38,849 nucleotides of DNA from a virus: positions 1-38,849 of the IMG/VR virus record IMGVR_UViG_3300023179_002684; one strand, written 5' to 3'. Positions 22,627-29,121 of the stretch are shown here, piece after piece. Under the pieces are notes generated by a model, which saw nothing but the letters and a program-made list of their open reading frames with translations, did no database searches and had not been told where the DNA came from. Position numbers and translations under genes: made by a program. Position 1 is the stretch's first letter. Each line of letters begins with the position of its first letter.

Positions 22627-22679
22627 GAAAATGGGCGGGGAATTTAAAGAACATCCTAATACCGCTATAGTATATATAA

Positions 22680-22693
22680 CAAACCATGGTTTG
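22680..22693. promoter_or_regulatory. 14-bp perfect palindrome
   Basis: CAAACCATGGTTTG is fully self-complementary and merges two inverted copies of the GGTTTG motif. A dimeric regulator could bind it. Confidence 0.55.
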
Positions 22694-22806
22694 GGGATAT
22701 AAGGTTTGGGATCGTAATACCTCTATCGTAATATCTGGTTTGGGATGCCTGGATTGTCTGGTTTGATAGTATTTAGCGGCAACTTCTAAAACGGGGCCGC
22801 AGGCGA

Positions 22807-23076
22807 TTACGGAGTATCTTCTCCTGCTGCCCAGATTTCTGTGATGTGTTCAAACCCCGTATCTTTTATTCCGATTATCCCAAGAAATAAATCCCAAGTT
22901 TCTGCGACATACTTCTTGCCGTCCTCAGTAATTTCACACAAGCCCTCAGCAGTTAGGTAAGCCAATGGCAAACCTACATCATTGAACTCTATAAACTCTT
23001 TCATTTTTTCATTATCACGAAACTGCGTATAGAAATCTCCTAAGATTTCTATTTTCTTAGAAAAGTCTGTCGTCAT
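22807..23076 (-). CDS. Conserved small phage protein
   Basis: This 89-residue acidic protein has FIEFNDVGLPLAYLTAEGLC and ETWDLFLGIIGIKDTGFEHI, a pattern found in hypothetical phage proteins. It is helical and lacks Cys pairs. GGGGGATACT precedes its ATG, and it overlaps the upstream gene. Confidence 0.7.
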   Translation of the reverse strand: MTTDFSKKIEILGDFYTQFRDNEKMKEFIEFNDVGLPLAYLTAEGLCEITEDGKKYVAETWDLFLGIIGIKDTGFEHITEIWAAGEDTP

Positions 23077-23293
23077 AGTATCCCCCTTGTTGGTAGTATT
23101 CTGCTACATCTTTATTATACCTTGCCGAATCCAAAACCTCAATAGCCCTGCTATAAACAACATAGGGATTAGAGTGAGCAAGATGATAGCCTACTGCTTC
23201 TAAATCAAGACCAAAATCAGATAGAACAACGCCTATCTTTCGGGCAGCCTTCTCCTCAGAAGTCATACCTACTCTTCGGTTGATTCTATACAT
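23057..23293 (-). CDS. Small hypothetical protein
   Basis: This 78-residue protein starts at 23293, chosen because TAGGAG lies just upstream; a longer form would start inside the upstream hairpin region. A helical stretch (SEEKAARKIGVVLSDFGLDL) precedes a Tyr-rich tail (YYQQGGYYDD). Function unknown. A TAGAAT box lies directly upstream. Confidence 0.6.
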   Translation of the reverse strand: MYRINRRVGMTSEEKAARKIGVVLSDFGLDLEAVGYHLAHSNPYVVYSRAIEVLDSARYNKDVAEYYQQGGYYDDRLF

Positions 23294-23417
23294 AGTCGCT
23301 CCTATTCTATCAAAAAAAGTGGGGGAGAGCAAGTTCTACCCTACCTGCTCTCAACCCCTATTGTGAGGTGACCCCTCATCCTCACATTATGGCCTGTTCA
23401 CCACGCAGGCCCCTCAT
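23294..23417 (-). terminator. Intergenic hairpins and promoter
   Basis: On the - strand, GTGAGG pairs with CCTCAC (around 23380) and GAGAGCA pairs with TGCTCTC (around 23330-23350). A weak TTGCTC-17-TAGAAT promoter follows and leads into the gene at 23293. No gene is seen. Confidence 0.45.
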
Positions 23418-23765
23418 TTAAACCATTGCTGGCAGATTGTAATCAATGAATGATTGTATTGGGTGAGATGACCCATGGTGTATAACAGTATTGTTAGTGA
23501 AGTCGACGGTGACTGGTTCATAGGACTCCTCGCCACCCTCCCTTCCTACATGTAGGCCAAACCCTGTTTCTTCATTCCAGGACGGTCCTACCAATTGACT
23601 CACAGTGATACGTAGTGCATATGGAATGTCTCCCATAGAAATACGTGGCATTGCTGCATTCAGTGCTGCAGCCAAATCTGGAAATTTACTGTCCCCACCC
23701 CAATGGCTGTACAGTGTTAAATCTCCCGTCGGTGTTACAAATGTAAAGTTAGTTCTTGCTCCCAT
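23418..23765 (-). CDS. Conserved actinophage-type protein, unknown function
   Basis: This 115-residue protein starts MGARTNFTFVTPTGDLTLYS HWGG, a common opening in hypothetical actinophage proteins. TGFGLHVGRE and a beta-rich tail follow. No catalytic motif is visible. An AGAAAGGA-type ribosome site precedes it. Confidence 0.7.
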   Translation of the reverse strand: MGARTNFTFVTPTGDLTLYSHWGGDSKFPDLAAALNAAMPRISMGDIPYALRITVSQLVGPSWNEETGFGLHVGREGGEESYEPVTVDFTNNTVIHHGSSHPIQSFIDYNLPAMV

Positions 23766-23833
23766 TATGTTTCCTTTCTAGTTGGTTTGCTTTAAGTGTA
23801 TCGAATTCAAGAGGTAATGTCAATTGGATCCAT

Positions 23834-24178
23834 TCATTCATCATCTGCCTCTATCTCATTCTCAAAATCAATAATGAGTTTAGCAACTCTGCCATTCTCA
23901 TCCATTTCTGCGAATACAGAATAATATCCGTCACCATAGCCAGTTGTAGATACAACAGCCCTGCCAGTCCCAATCATGCCAAAGTTATCTTTTAATGTGA
24001 TACCACAGGCACCAAGGTAGCCGTATTCTCCAGCCTTATTAATGTGATTATCAAATGGCTCTTTATCTCTATTCCAGTCTTGCCATTCATCCAGATAGCA
24101 TGGGTCACCAATCATTACCTGCCCACTGTCGACAGAAAATCCACCCACGTATTTTAGTTCTAGGTCATCAAACTTCAT
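23834..24178 (-). CDS. Hypothetical protein with DxGQ-DPCY motif
   Basis: This 114-residue protein contains VDSGQVMIGDPCYLDEW near 17-33 and GYGDGYYSVFAEMDENGRV near 80-98, a pattern repeated in many small phage and bacterial proteins of unknown role. The start at 24178 is chosen for GGGAGG upstream and an overlap with the previous stop. Confidence 0.65.
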   Translation of the reverse strand: MKFDDLELKYVGGFSVDSGQVMIGDPCYLDEWQDWNRDKEPFDNHINKAGEYGYLGACGITLKDNFGMIGTGRAVVSTTGYGDGYYSVFAEMDENGRVAKLIIDFENEIEADDE

Positions 24179-24449
24179 CGTTAGCCTCCCTTGCCATGAT
24201 AGCAAATGACAAATCATATGTCAAACTGTATAAATGTGTTAGAGCGTCGACTTGGCCTTCCCAATACTTACGCTCCATAGAATCCATTGCTTCTTCAGTC
24301 TCATTCTCTACCTCTTGTGCACGAATGAGTTCTTGTTCTGCTTCAAGCATTAAAACTTTTAAATGCCCGTGCATAATATCAATACCACTAATACCATGGT
24401 CCACCTGTCGCTGCAGGTATGGTTCTAGTGTTGTTGGTGCTATTTCCAT
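24168..24449 (-). CDS. Helical protein, paralogue of the upstream gene
   Basis: This 93-residue protein is mostly helical. MERKYWEGQVDALTHLYSLT aligns with YNWLQGQRIATAHLLS of the upstream gene, so the two look like an old tandem duplication. Possibly a coiled coil. Function unknown. Confidence 0.6.
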   Translation of the reverse strand: MEIAPTTLEPYLQRQVDHGISGIDIMHGHLKVLMLEAEQELIRAQEVENETEEAMDSMERKYWEGQVDALTHLYSLTYDLSFAIMAREANDEV

Positions 24450-24667
24450 TACAACATCTCCTCTATTACTGACAGCAGGTGTGCTGTGGCAATACGCTGT
24501 CCCTGCAGCCAGTTATACTCAAAGTCTAACTCTGAATAATCTTTTGAGGCAGGGTCAAGTGATTCCATTTGCTCACTAATTGATTCTGAATCTTGGTCAA
24601 TGCTAATCAAATGTAACTTAGTATATTCGATTAACTTGGTCTTTCTATTAATATATTCTGATTCCAT
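24449..24667 (-). CDS. Helical protein, paralogue of the downstream gene
   Basis: This 72-residue acidic protein is helical and ends WLQGQRIATAHLLSVIEEML, which resembles the 93-residue neighbour. Its stop overlaps the next ATG. Function unknown. Confidence 0.6.
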   Translation of the reverse strand: MESEYINRKTKLIEYTKLHLISIDQDSESISEQMESLDPASKDYSELDFEYNWLQGQRIATAHLLSVIEEML

Positions 24668-25395
24668 TATGCTTCTACCTTTCTATAGTCAGGAACGTTG
24701 TCCAAGTATATCTTGTGAGTATCGCACTCTGCAACACAGTCAAGGTCTGCCTCGCCCATATAGTGACATGAATCACAAATCTCACCACAACCTTCCTCAC
24801 AATATTCGAGGGTATTTATAGAATCACAATCTCTACACTTATTCTCATATGATTCTTCCTCTGTAGCAATACCGTTGTTAAAATTAACAGAGCCACCCCA
24901 ACCTGTTTCTTCCTCATAAGATAGATTCATCTCTAGGCTAGGATATTGTTCTGATAATTTAGTTATAGCCTCAATAGGTGGAGACCAAGCAGTATTAAAC
25001 TTATAGCCTAAAACAGTTGTGCTCTCCTCATGTAACTCAGTATCAGGATACTTATCGTTATCATGAACTGCAACATCCCATTTGGTTCCCCAGTTACGAA
25101 CATTCCAGTCATACCAGCAGTTACCCTTGAACATAAGGGCTTCCTCTAATGGTTGTCCGTGTTCAGGTTGTTTGATGTATTCCTCGTCGGATACACCGTC
25201 CTGAATATGATTATATATATTATGAAATGCAAATACTGGATTAGAGTATGTAGTATCTGCTAATTCCATTTTGCCAGTTGTTGCATTCCATGAATCATGG
25301 GTCTTGACAAAAGGCTTGTTGAGTTGTCGTTTGATATCTGCAATCAGGGCTTCGTCACCTGAGATATCAAGATAGTTGTAACACCAATTTGGCAT
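24667..25395 (-). CDS. Api92-like protein with zinc-binding tail
   Basis: This 242-residue protein begins MPNWCYNYLDISGDEALIAD, the typical opening of phage Api92-like proteins, and has WYDWNVRNWGTKWDV and FNTAWSPPIEAI, further signatures of that ferredoxin-like fold. The C-terminal 45 residues add a Cys cluster (CRDCDS, CEEGCGEICDSC), probably zinc-binding and not part of the usual family. It has a ribosome site of the AGAAAGGA type. Confidence 0.8.
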   Translation of the reverse strand: MPNWCYNYLDISGDEALIADIKRQLNKPFVKTHDSWNATTGKMELADTTYSNPVFAFHNIYNHIQDGVSDEEYIKQPEHGQPLEEALMFKGNCWYDWNVRNWGTKWDVAVHDNDKYPDTELHEESTTVLGYKFNTAWSPPIEAITKLSEQYPSLEMNLSYEEETGWGGSVNFNNGIATEEESYENKCRDCDSINTLEYCEEGCGEICDSCHYMGEADLDCVAECDTHKIYLDNVPDYRKVEA

Positions 25396-25420
25396 TATAG
25401 GTCCTTTCTGTGGTGATTAA

Positions 25421-25449
25421 ATTCTAGCAAAAATGGCAGGGTATGTCAA
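25421..25449 (-). promoter_or_regulatory. Consensus-type promoter for the Api92-like gene
   Basis: On the - strand, TTGACA (25449-25444) and TAGAAT (25426-25421) are 17 bp apart, and the -35 overlaps the end of the upstream gene. Confidence 0.7.
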
Positions 25450-25604
25450 ACACGACCCTCTGCAATTAATCCTTGTAAGAAATCCTCTAGATCTCTTAAT
25501 ACTGCTCTATCTTCATCTGCAAACCTACCTGTCATATGATGATGAATAGTATAATTTAAAGTCATAAGCATTTTATCTATTTGTTCTTCTGTATAACCTA
25601 ACAT
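25446..25604 (-). CDS. Small helical protein
   Basis: This 52-residue protein is helical (MLGYTEEQIDKMLMTLNYTI) with a HHH cluster in the middle. The start at 25604 is chosen because AGAAAGGGTAAT lies directly before it. Function unknown. Confidence 0.65.
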   Translation of the reverse strand: MLGYTEEQIDKMLMTLNYTIHHHMTGRFADEDRAVLRDLEDFLQGLIAEGRV

Positions 25605-25627
25605 ATTACCCTTTCTGTGGTTTGTCA

Positions 25628-25656
25628 ATAATACCAAAATTCGGGGAAAAAAGCAA
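25628..25656 (-). promoter_or_regulatory. Promoter before the 25446-25604 gene
   Basis: On the - strand, TTGCTT (25656-25651) and TATTAT (25633-25628) are 17 bp apart. It lies downstream of a box/hairpin end module and tRNA-Asp. Confidence 0.55.
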
Positions 25657-25703
25657 GTCGTTCTTAATAAAATAAAAATATCACACTATCTTATTTATCA
25701 TAG

Positions 25704-25717
25704 GTGGCGGCAAATTT
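25704..25717 (+). repeat. GTGGCGGCAAATTT box, copy 1
   Basis: This exact 14-mer overlaps a small hairpin (GCAAAT/ATTTGC, 25710-25725) next to the 3' end of tRNA-Asp. In the direction of transcription (-) the order is tRNA, hairpin, box, promoter. Confidence 0.65.
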
Positions 25718-25724
25718 TTATTTG

Positions 25725-25799
25725 CGATGCGTACGAGATTTGAACTCGTGATCTCTACCGTGACAGGGTAGCGAATTAACCAAACTATTCTAACGCACC
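25725..25799 (-). tRNA. tRNA-Asp(GTC)
   Basis: This 75-nt tRNA has acceptor GGTGCGT/ACGCATC (one G-U), D stem GAAT/ATTC, anticodon stem CTACC/GGTAG with loop CTGTCAC (anticodon GTC), T stem ACGAG/CTCGT and discriminator G. CCA is not encoded. It follows the DUF932 gene and may be processed from its transcript. Confidence 0.93.
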
Positions 25800-25809
25800 A
25801 AAAAAAATT

Positions 25810-25830
25810 GAGCAGTTTATACTCGTGCTC
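25810..25830 (-). repeat. Copy 3 of the hairpin family, terminator-like
   Basis: On the - strand it reads CCTGAGCA, loop CGAGTATAAAC, TGCTC, followed by a run of T residues (AATTTTTTTT). It lies between the DUF932 stop and tRNA-Asp and could be an intrinsic terminator. Confidence 0.6.
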
Positions 25831-25846
25831 AGGAGTTGCGAATTAC

Positions 25847-26863
25847 TTACGCAATCGCTAGAACATCTTTTACTACTTTGAGCAAACGATTTTTTTCTGC
25901 CGTGATAGTAGCGTCAAAACCACTAGCAGCAGCAAGTAGAGATTCGTTAGAACCACCACGAGCAGTTCTGTGCCAATCAAGGCGTTCGGTTAGAGCATTG
26001 AAAGCACCCCAAGCAGAGCCAGCAATCATGCCATTGAATTCGCCTGTGTAAATATCGTTGATAGTATCAACTTTATTTTCCCATTTCTTGATAGCACCCT
26101 TAGAATCCTTTTCAGGCTTAGGATAAGCAGCAAGAATAATATCGTTGAATTGCGTAGCAGTGATTTCTTTCTGAATCATAGCATGAGCCATTCTATCGAA
26201 TTCGTCCATGTAAGCATTAGCAAGACCTAACGCTGTGCGAGCAATTTGAATTTTACCTTCAGCAGATTGCGTATGACGAATCTTGAAAGATTGCTTTACG
26301 CCGTCCTTCTTACGCTTTCCACCTAGAGCAAGATTGAGAGTGTTAGCACACACAACACGAACAGGTGTGATTGAGGCTTGAATAGCAATAGAGCCGTCAT
26401 GTGATGTGTTGATTAGTAAATATGTCTTTACTTTATCAGCAACACCTGTCGGGTCTAATACTGTTTCACGCTCAAGAGCGAGAGAGCCGAATACTACACG
26501 CCCACCACGAATGGAGCCAGCAGTTTCCCAACGCCCACCACCATCTAACAATGTATCACCGAATGAAAATAATTCTTCATTCTGTAGTGGAACATAACGC
26601 TCACCTACAACACCAAGAACATCTGTCTGAGTGTTATCTGTAGGATTTGTTCTAACAACATATTGATAAGATTTATCTGAGGTTAGTGTATTTGGAATCT
26701 CAACATCAACCAATCTAACATTCCAATTATTTAGATTAGCAGCAGCAAGCATTTCTGCCGTATTTTTTTCTTCTGTGAAAACTGTGCCTAAGCCATGCCA
26801 AGCAGGTTCTCTGAAAGAAGCGAAAGAAGCAACGCCATTTTGCGTTTCTAATTCGTGAGCCAT
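25847..26863 (-). CDS. DUF932 phage/plasmid-like protein
   Basis: This 338-residue protein begins MAHELETQNGVASFASFREP AWHGLG, a hallmark of the DUF932/TIGR03299 family. It continues with NWNVRLVDVEIP, FGDTLLDGGGRWETAGSIRG GRVVFGS and TPVRVVCANTLNLALG. Members are abundant on phages and plasmids; the biochemical role is unknown. The gene has its own consensus promoter. Confidence 0.92.
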   Translation of the reverse strand: MAHELETQNGVASFASFREPAWHGLGTVFTEEKNTAEMLAAANLNNWNVRLVDVEIPNTLTSDKSYQYVVRTNPTDNTQTDVLGVVGERYVPLQNEELFSFGDTLLDGGGRWETAGSIRGGRVVFGSLALERETVLDPTGVADKVKTYLLINTSHDGSIAIQASITPVRVVCANTLNLALGGKRKKDGVKQSFKIRHTQSAEGKIQIARTALGLANAYMDEFDRMAHAMIQKEITATQFNDIILAAYPKPEKDSKGAIKKWENKVDTINDIYTGEFNGMIAGSAWGAFNALTERLDWHRTARGGSNESLLAAASGFDATITAEKNRLLKVVKDVLAIA

Positions 26864-26893
26864 TTTTTTCCTTTCATTAGTTATTTACAACCA

Positions 26894-26922
26894 ATCTTAG
26901 CAGACATGGGTGAGAATGTCAA
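26894..26922 (-). promoter_or_regulatory. Consensus promoter for the DUF932 gene
   Basis: On the - strand, TTGACA (26922-26917) and TAAGAT (26899-26894) are 17 bp apart. A CGGCGTGTCG box lies about 20 bp upstream (26952-26943). Confidence 0.75.
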
Positions 26923-26977
26923 ACTATATTGGGGAAATGTCCCGACACGCCGTAAACTTGACAAAGCCAGGTTTTGC

Positions 26978-26991
26978 GTGGCGGCAAATTT
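26978..26991 (+). repeat. GTGGCGGCAAATTT box, copy 2
   Basis: This exact 14-mer follows a member of the hairpin family by 4 bp in the direction of transcription (-). The box and hairpin lie between the 27039-27491 stop and the DUF932 promoter. Confidence 0.65.
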
Positions 26992-26995
26992 AAAA

Positions 26996-27016
26996 GGCCA
27001 GTTTTAAATCATGGCC
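26996..27016 (-). repeat. Copy 4 of the hairpin family, with compensating stem
   Basis: On the - strand it reads CCTGGGCCA, loop TGATTTAAAAC, TGGCC, then TTTT. Stem GGCCA/TGGCC replaces GAGCA/TGCTC of the other copies while the loop is conserved, so both stem sides changed together. Confidence 0.65.
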
Positions 27017-27038
27017 CAGGATCTTGGATAGCCCCCTA

Positions 27039-27491
27039 TCACAAAGTTGTGATGTTATCCACTTCTGCATCTGCACTTACGTCGTATGCATATGAATCGA
27101 CATTGACATACAAATCAAGATTATCAATATCAAAATCTTTGAGGTCTGCAAGTGGGATGCTAACAGTTCCTGTGATTGTTGCAGTTGCTTCGAATTCAAT
27201 ATCTCTAGTTGGATTTAATCCAAAGATGCTGCAGATATCAGAGACAATCTCCTCTGAATCCATATCAAGATATTCAGGAAGACGATTTTCTAATTGTCCT
27301 ACCTTATCAGAATATTCTGATAGTCTCTTAGATTTTCTACGGGCTTGTTCTAGGTCCCATTCAATCTCTGTTACCTTTACGGTGGGATATGAGATAGTTT
27401 GGTCCGTCGCATCCAAATCAATAACCTTGTAGGTTACTAACTGGTTAGGGTTGTAGTGGGCTGGTACTACTGTTTCGTTATTTGTTTCCAT
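27039..27491 (-). CDS. Hypothetical phage protein with coiled coil
   Basis: This 150-residue protein has a central helical part (DLEQARRKSKRLSEYSDKVG QLENRL) likely to form a coiled coil, then a beta-rich C-terminal domain (FEATATITGTVSIPLADLKD). No family is recognised. It sits between a small upstream gene and a terminator-like hairpin. Confidence 0.65.
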   Translation of the reverse strand: METNNETVVPAHYNPNQLVTYKVIDLDATDQTISYPTVKVTEIEWDLEQARRKSKRLSEYSDKVGQLENRLPEYLDMDSEEIVSDICSIFGLNPTRDIEFEATATITGTVSIPLADLKDFDIDNLDLYVNVDSYAYDVSADAEVDNITTL

Positions 27492-27755
27492 TTATTCAAT
27501 GTCCTTTCCCATTGCTTCCATTTCTTTTATTGTTTCTAGCATATCATTTATTTGGCTTTCGGTCAAGCAGGCATGAGTAACTAGAGTAGCAGTCATCGCT
27601 GATAGATGAGCAGAATACATATACATTGCTTTGATAAAATCATCTTCATCTAGTTCGTGTCTGTGATGAAAAATAGCAGAAGCCATTCCCATAACTTCCT
27701 CATCATGAACGGCATCTCTCGTTGCCTCTTGTATTGCTAATGCTGTTGATATCAT
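27492..27755 (-). CDS. Small helical hypothetical protein
   Basis: This 87-residue protein has a conserved-looking block (IFHHRHELDEDDFIKAMYMY SAHLSAM) with clustered His. It is helical throughout. It has a TTGTAT-17-TAAACT promoter with a CRP-like palindrome about 63 bp before the start. Confidence 0.65.
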   Translation of the reverse strand: MISTALAIQEATRDAVHDEEVMGMASAIFHHRHELDEDDFIKAMYMYSAHLSAMTATLVTHACLTESQINDMLETIKEMEAMGKDIE

Positions 27756-27785
27756 TAGGGCTTTCCTTTCTGTTGGTAAGTATTT

Positions 27786-27814
27786 AGTTTAGCAGAAATC
27801 AGGGAAAAATACAA
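27786..27814 (-). promoter_or_regulatory. Promoter with upstream CRP-like site
   Basis: On the - strand, TTGTAT (27814-27809) and TAAACT (27791-27786) are 17 bp apart. Predicted start near 27779 puts the centre of the palindrome at 27835-27850 about 63 bp upstream, a spacing typical of class I CRP activation. Confidence 0.6.
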
Positions 27815-27834
27815 ATCGTGCCGTAAATGCCCCC

Positions 27835-27850
27835 TGTGAGAAAAATCACA
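27835..27850. promoter_or_regulatory. CRP/GlxR-like palindrome TGTGA-N6-TCACA
   Basis: The 16-mer TGTGAGAAAAATCACA is a perfect match to the CRP-family consensus. It lies 1 bp from the 14-bp box and upstream of the promoter for 27492-27755. Confidence 0.7.
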
Positions 27851-27851
27851 T

Positions 27852-27865
27852 GTGGCGGCAAATTT
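27852..27865 (+). repeat. GTGGCGGCAAATTT box, copy 3
   Basis: This exact 14-mer lies between the hairpin-family copy at 27869 and the CRP-like palindrome at 27835-27850, so hairpin, box and operator form a compact module. Confidence 0.65.
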
Positions 27866-27868
27866 TGG

Positions 27869-28025
27869 GAGCAGTTTTACATCATGCTCAGGATGAAGGT
27901 TCTCAAGGGACTTTCGCAACAAGATCAATGCAATCTAGTTTTGCATCGCAGGTTGCCTTGAACGCAGAGAACAATTTTGTTGTGACGGGAATCTAGATGA
28001 TTACACAGTTCAAACCCGTCACAAT
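27869..28025 (-). ncRNA. Candidate multi-stem structured RNA
   Basis: On the - strand, a 10-bp stem TTGTGACGGG/CCCGTCACAA (28024-28015 with 27989-27980) is followed by nested stems GTTCTC/GAGAAC, CTTG/CAAG, GTTG/CAAC and ATGCAA/TTGCAT. The hairpin-family copy (CCTGAGCA...TGCTC, 27889-27869) closes the region. No gene was found. It could be a 3' untranslated structure or an independent RNA. Confidence 0.5.
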
Positions 28026-28029
28026 TCTA

Positions 28030-28197
28030 TTAGTATGTTTTTACCATAGCAAATCTGGTTTGGTTATTTGCCAAGCGTAGCATAACTTTGGTGACATTGT
28101 GACGCATTGGAACGAACTTTTCAATACGACCTGTGATACCTGTTTTGCTTGTGGTGAATAAGTCACCGACCTGGTAAGTATAGCCTCCGAGTGTCAT
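28030..28197 (-). CDS. Small SH3/KOW-like protein
   Basis: This 55-residue protein (YQVGDLFTTSKTGITGRIEK near 8-27) resembles the small barrel proteins common in actinophages. It is paralogous to the gene at 28785-28949. AGAAAGGA precedes the ATG and a repeated hairpin sits directly upstream. Confidence 0.65.
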   Translation of the reverse strand: MTLGGYTYQVGDLFTTSKTGITGRIEKFVPMRHNVTKVMLRLANNQTRFAMVKTY

Positions 28198-28223
28198 TTG
28201 TATTTCCTTTCTGTTGGTGTGTT

Positions 28224-28244
28224 GAGCAGTTTTATCTCATGCTC
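28224..28244 (-). repeat. Copy 6 of the hairpin family
   Basis: On the - strand it reads TCCTGAGCA, loop TGAGATAAAAC, TGCTCA. It lies between the stop of 28256-28678 and the ribosome site of 28030-28197. Copy 5 is at 27869-27889. Confidence 0.65.
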
Positions 28245-28255
28245 AGGAGAGTAAT

Positions 28256-28678
28256 TTACAAGTATCTTGCGATAGAGTTGTAAGTAGAAGTGGAAACTGT
28301 TTCCTCATCTGTCATCTTGAGAATACGGATAGCGTTCTCAATTTCATCTACCATTTCCTTGTATTGCCACTCATGATAAGTGTCAAAATCCTTTTCAGGT
28401 TCTTTTGGTAGGTCAATAGCACCTTTAGGCAAGCCAAAAGAAACATGAACCATGCCATTGTATCTTAGATTAGCAGATAAGTCCTCTGCCTTGCTGATAG
28501 CGTTGAGAGCGAGTTTAGCAACATCTTTAGACCACTTTTCGTGAGCCTTCTGATACTTCTCCTCGTTAGTTGCTTGATTAGCCTTATCCTTTTGGATTTG
28601 TGCTAACTTTGTTTCTAATGCCTTGATTACCTTTGTGGTGGCAATTTTGACATTTATGGATTTGTTATTTCTAGCCAT
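28256..28678 (-). CDS. Helical hypothetical protein
   Basis: This 140-residue protein is basic and helical in its first half (KVIKALETKLAQIQKDKANQ) and acidic in the second half (DTYHEWQYKEMVDEIENAIR). Structural or scaffolding roles are possible. The promoter is TTGATT-17-TAGGAT. Confidence 0.65.
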   Translation of the reverse strand: MARNNKSINVKIATTKVIKALETKLAQIQKDKANQATNEEKYQKAHEKWSKDVAKLALNAISKAEDLSANLRYNGMVHVSFGLPKGAIDLPKEPEKDFDTYHEWQYKEMVDEIENAIRILKMTDEETVSTSTYNSIARYL

Positions 28679-28704
28679 TTGTTTTTCCTTTCTGTGGGGT
28701 ATCT

Positions 28705-28733
28705 ATCCTAGCATTTCTAAGATAAAAAATCAA
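28705..28733 (-). promoter_or_regulatory. Promoter for 28256-28678
   Basis: On the - strand, TTGATT (28733-28728) and TAGGAT (28710-28705) are 17 bp apart. The hairpin copy at 28737-28760 lies directly upstream. Confidence 0.65.
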
Positions 28734-28736
28734 ATT

Positions 28737-28760
28737 GAGCAGTTTAGCCTTGACATGCTC
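28737..28760 (-). repeat. Copy 7 of the hairpin family (longer loop)
   Basis: On the - strand it reads GACCTGAGCA, loop TGTCAAGGCTAAAC (14 nt), TGCTCA. It is followed by an AT-rich stretch and then the promoter for the next gene. The loop again begins TG and ends AAAC. Confidence 0.55.
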
Positions 28761-28784
28761 AGGTCAGGTTAGCCTACGCTAAAA

Positions 28785-28949
28785 TTACGCTTTCCAAGTT
28801 GTCCAGCGTGTATTGCCTTCAACATCAAGTTTTACACGAACCGAGCCATTGGCGTTCGGCACGATTTCCTTGATAACACCTGTTACCTTAGACTTTTGTG
28901 AAGTGTAGGTATCTCCTACCTTGTATAGTGCTGACTTACGACCTGCCAT
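28785..28949 (-). CDS. Small SH3/KOW-like protein (paralogue)
   Basis: This 54-residue protein (YKVGDTYTSQKSKVTGVIKE near 9-28, then GNTRWTTWKA) is a paralogue of 28030-28197. Small beta-barrel; binding partner unknown. A TTGACA element with an imperfect -10 lies about 65 nt upstream. Confidence 0.65.
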   Translation of the reverse strand: MAGRKSALYKVGDTYTSQKSKVTGVIKEIVPNANGSVRVKLDVEGNTRWTTWKA

Positions 28950-29047
28950 TTGTTTCTCCTTTTCTAGTGGTTGTTATTACTGTATTATTATGACATTTTG
29001 GGTTGTATTTTGTCAAGTCCAAATACCATAAATCTCATTATTTGAGA

Positions 29048-29113
29048 TTAGTGACCTAGCCCTGCGAACACAAGCAGAAGCCCTATCACTAATAAGATTA
29101 TTATTGTTTCCAT
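29048..29113 (-). CDS. Membrane micro-peptide
   Basis: This 21-residue peptide (METIIILLVIGLLLVFAGLGH) is a single membrane helix with AAGGGGAC upstream of its ATG. It overlaps nothing and directly follows the GP88-like gene's stop. Short, so uncertain. Confidence 0.4.
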   Translation of the reverse strand: METIIILLVIGLLLVFAGLGH

Positions 29114-29121
29114 TAGTCCCC

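Larger units (their letters stand above)
22050..22805. other. Non-coding control region with iterated repeats
   Basis: No convincing gene lies here. GGTTTGG (either strand) occurs 11 times in about 21857-22743, and CGTAAT within an N-TCGTAAT-RYC motif occurs seven times (about 22144, 22341, 22430, 22576, 22616, 22711, 22725). Motif copies lie inside promoter spacers. There are at least three consensus promoters, a GC-rich double hairpin (22386-22417), a terminator, a 14-bp palindrome and a polypurine tract (22094-22126). A replication origin or a master control region are the leading ideas. Confidence 0.6.

Noticed and set aside
24055-24579. 174-codon + strand open frame
   Set aside because: It is antisense to three well-packed - strand genes with ribosome sites and has Ser-rich shadow-frame composition.
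26974-27432. 152-codon + strand open frame
   Set aside because: It lies antisense to the 27039-27491 gene and is rich in Ser and Thr, as expected of a shadow of a helical acidic protein.
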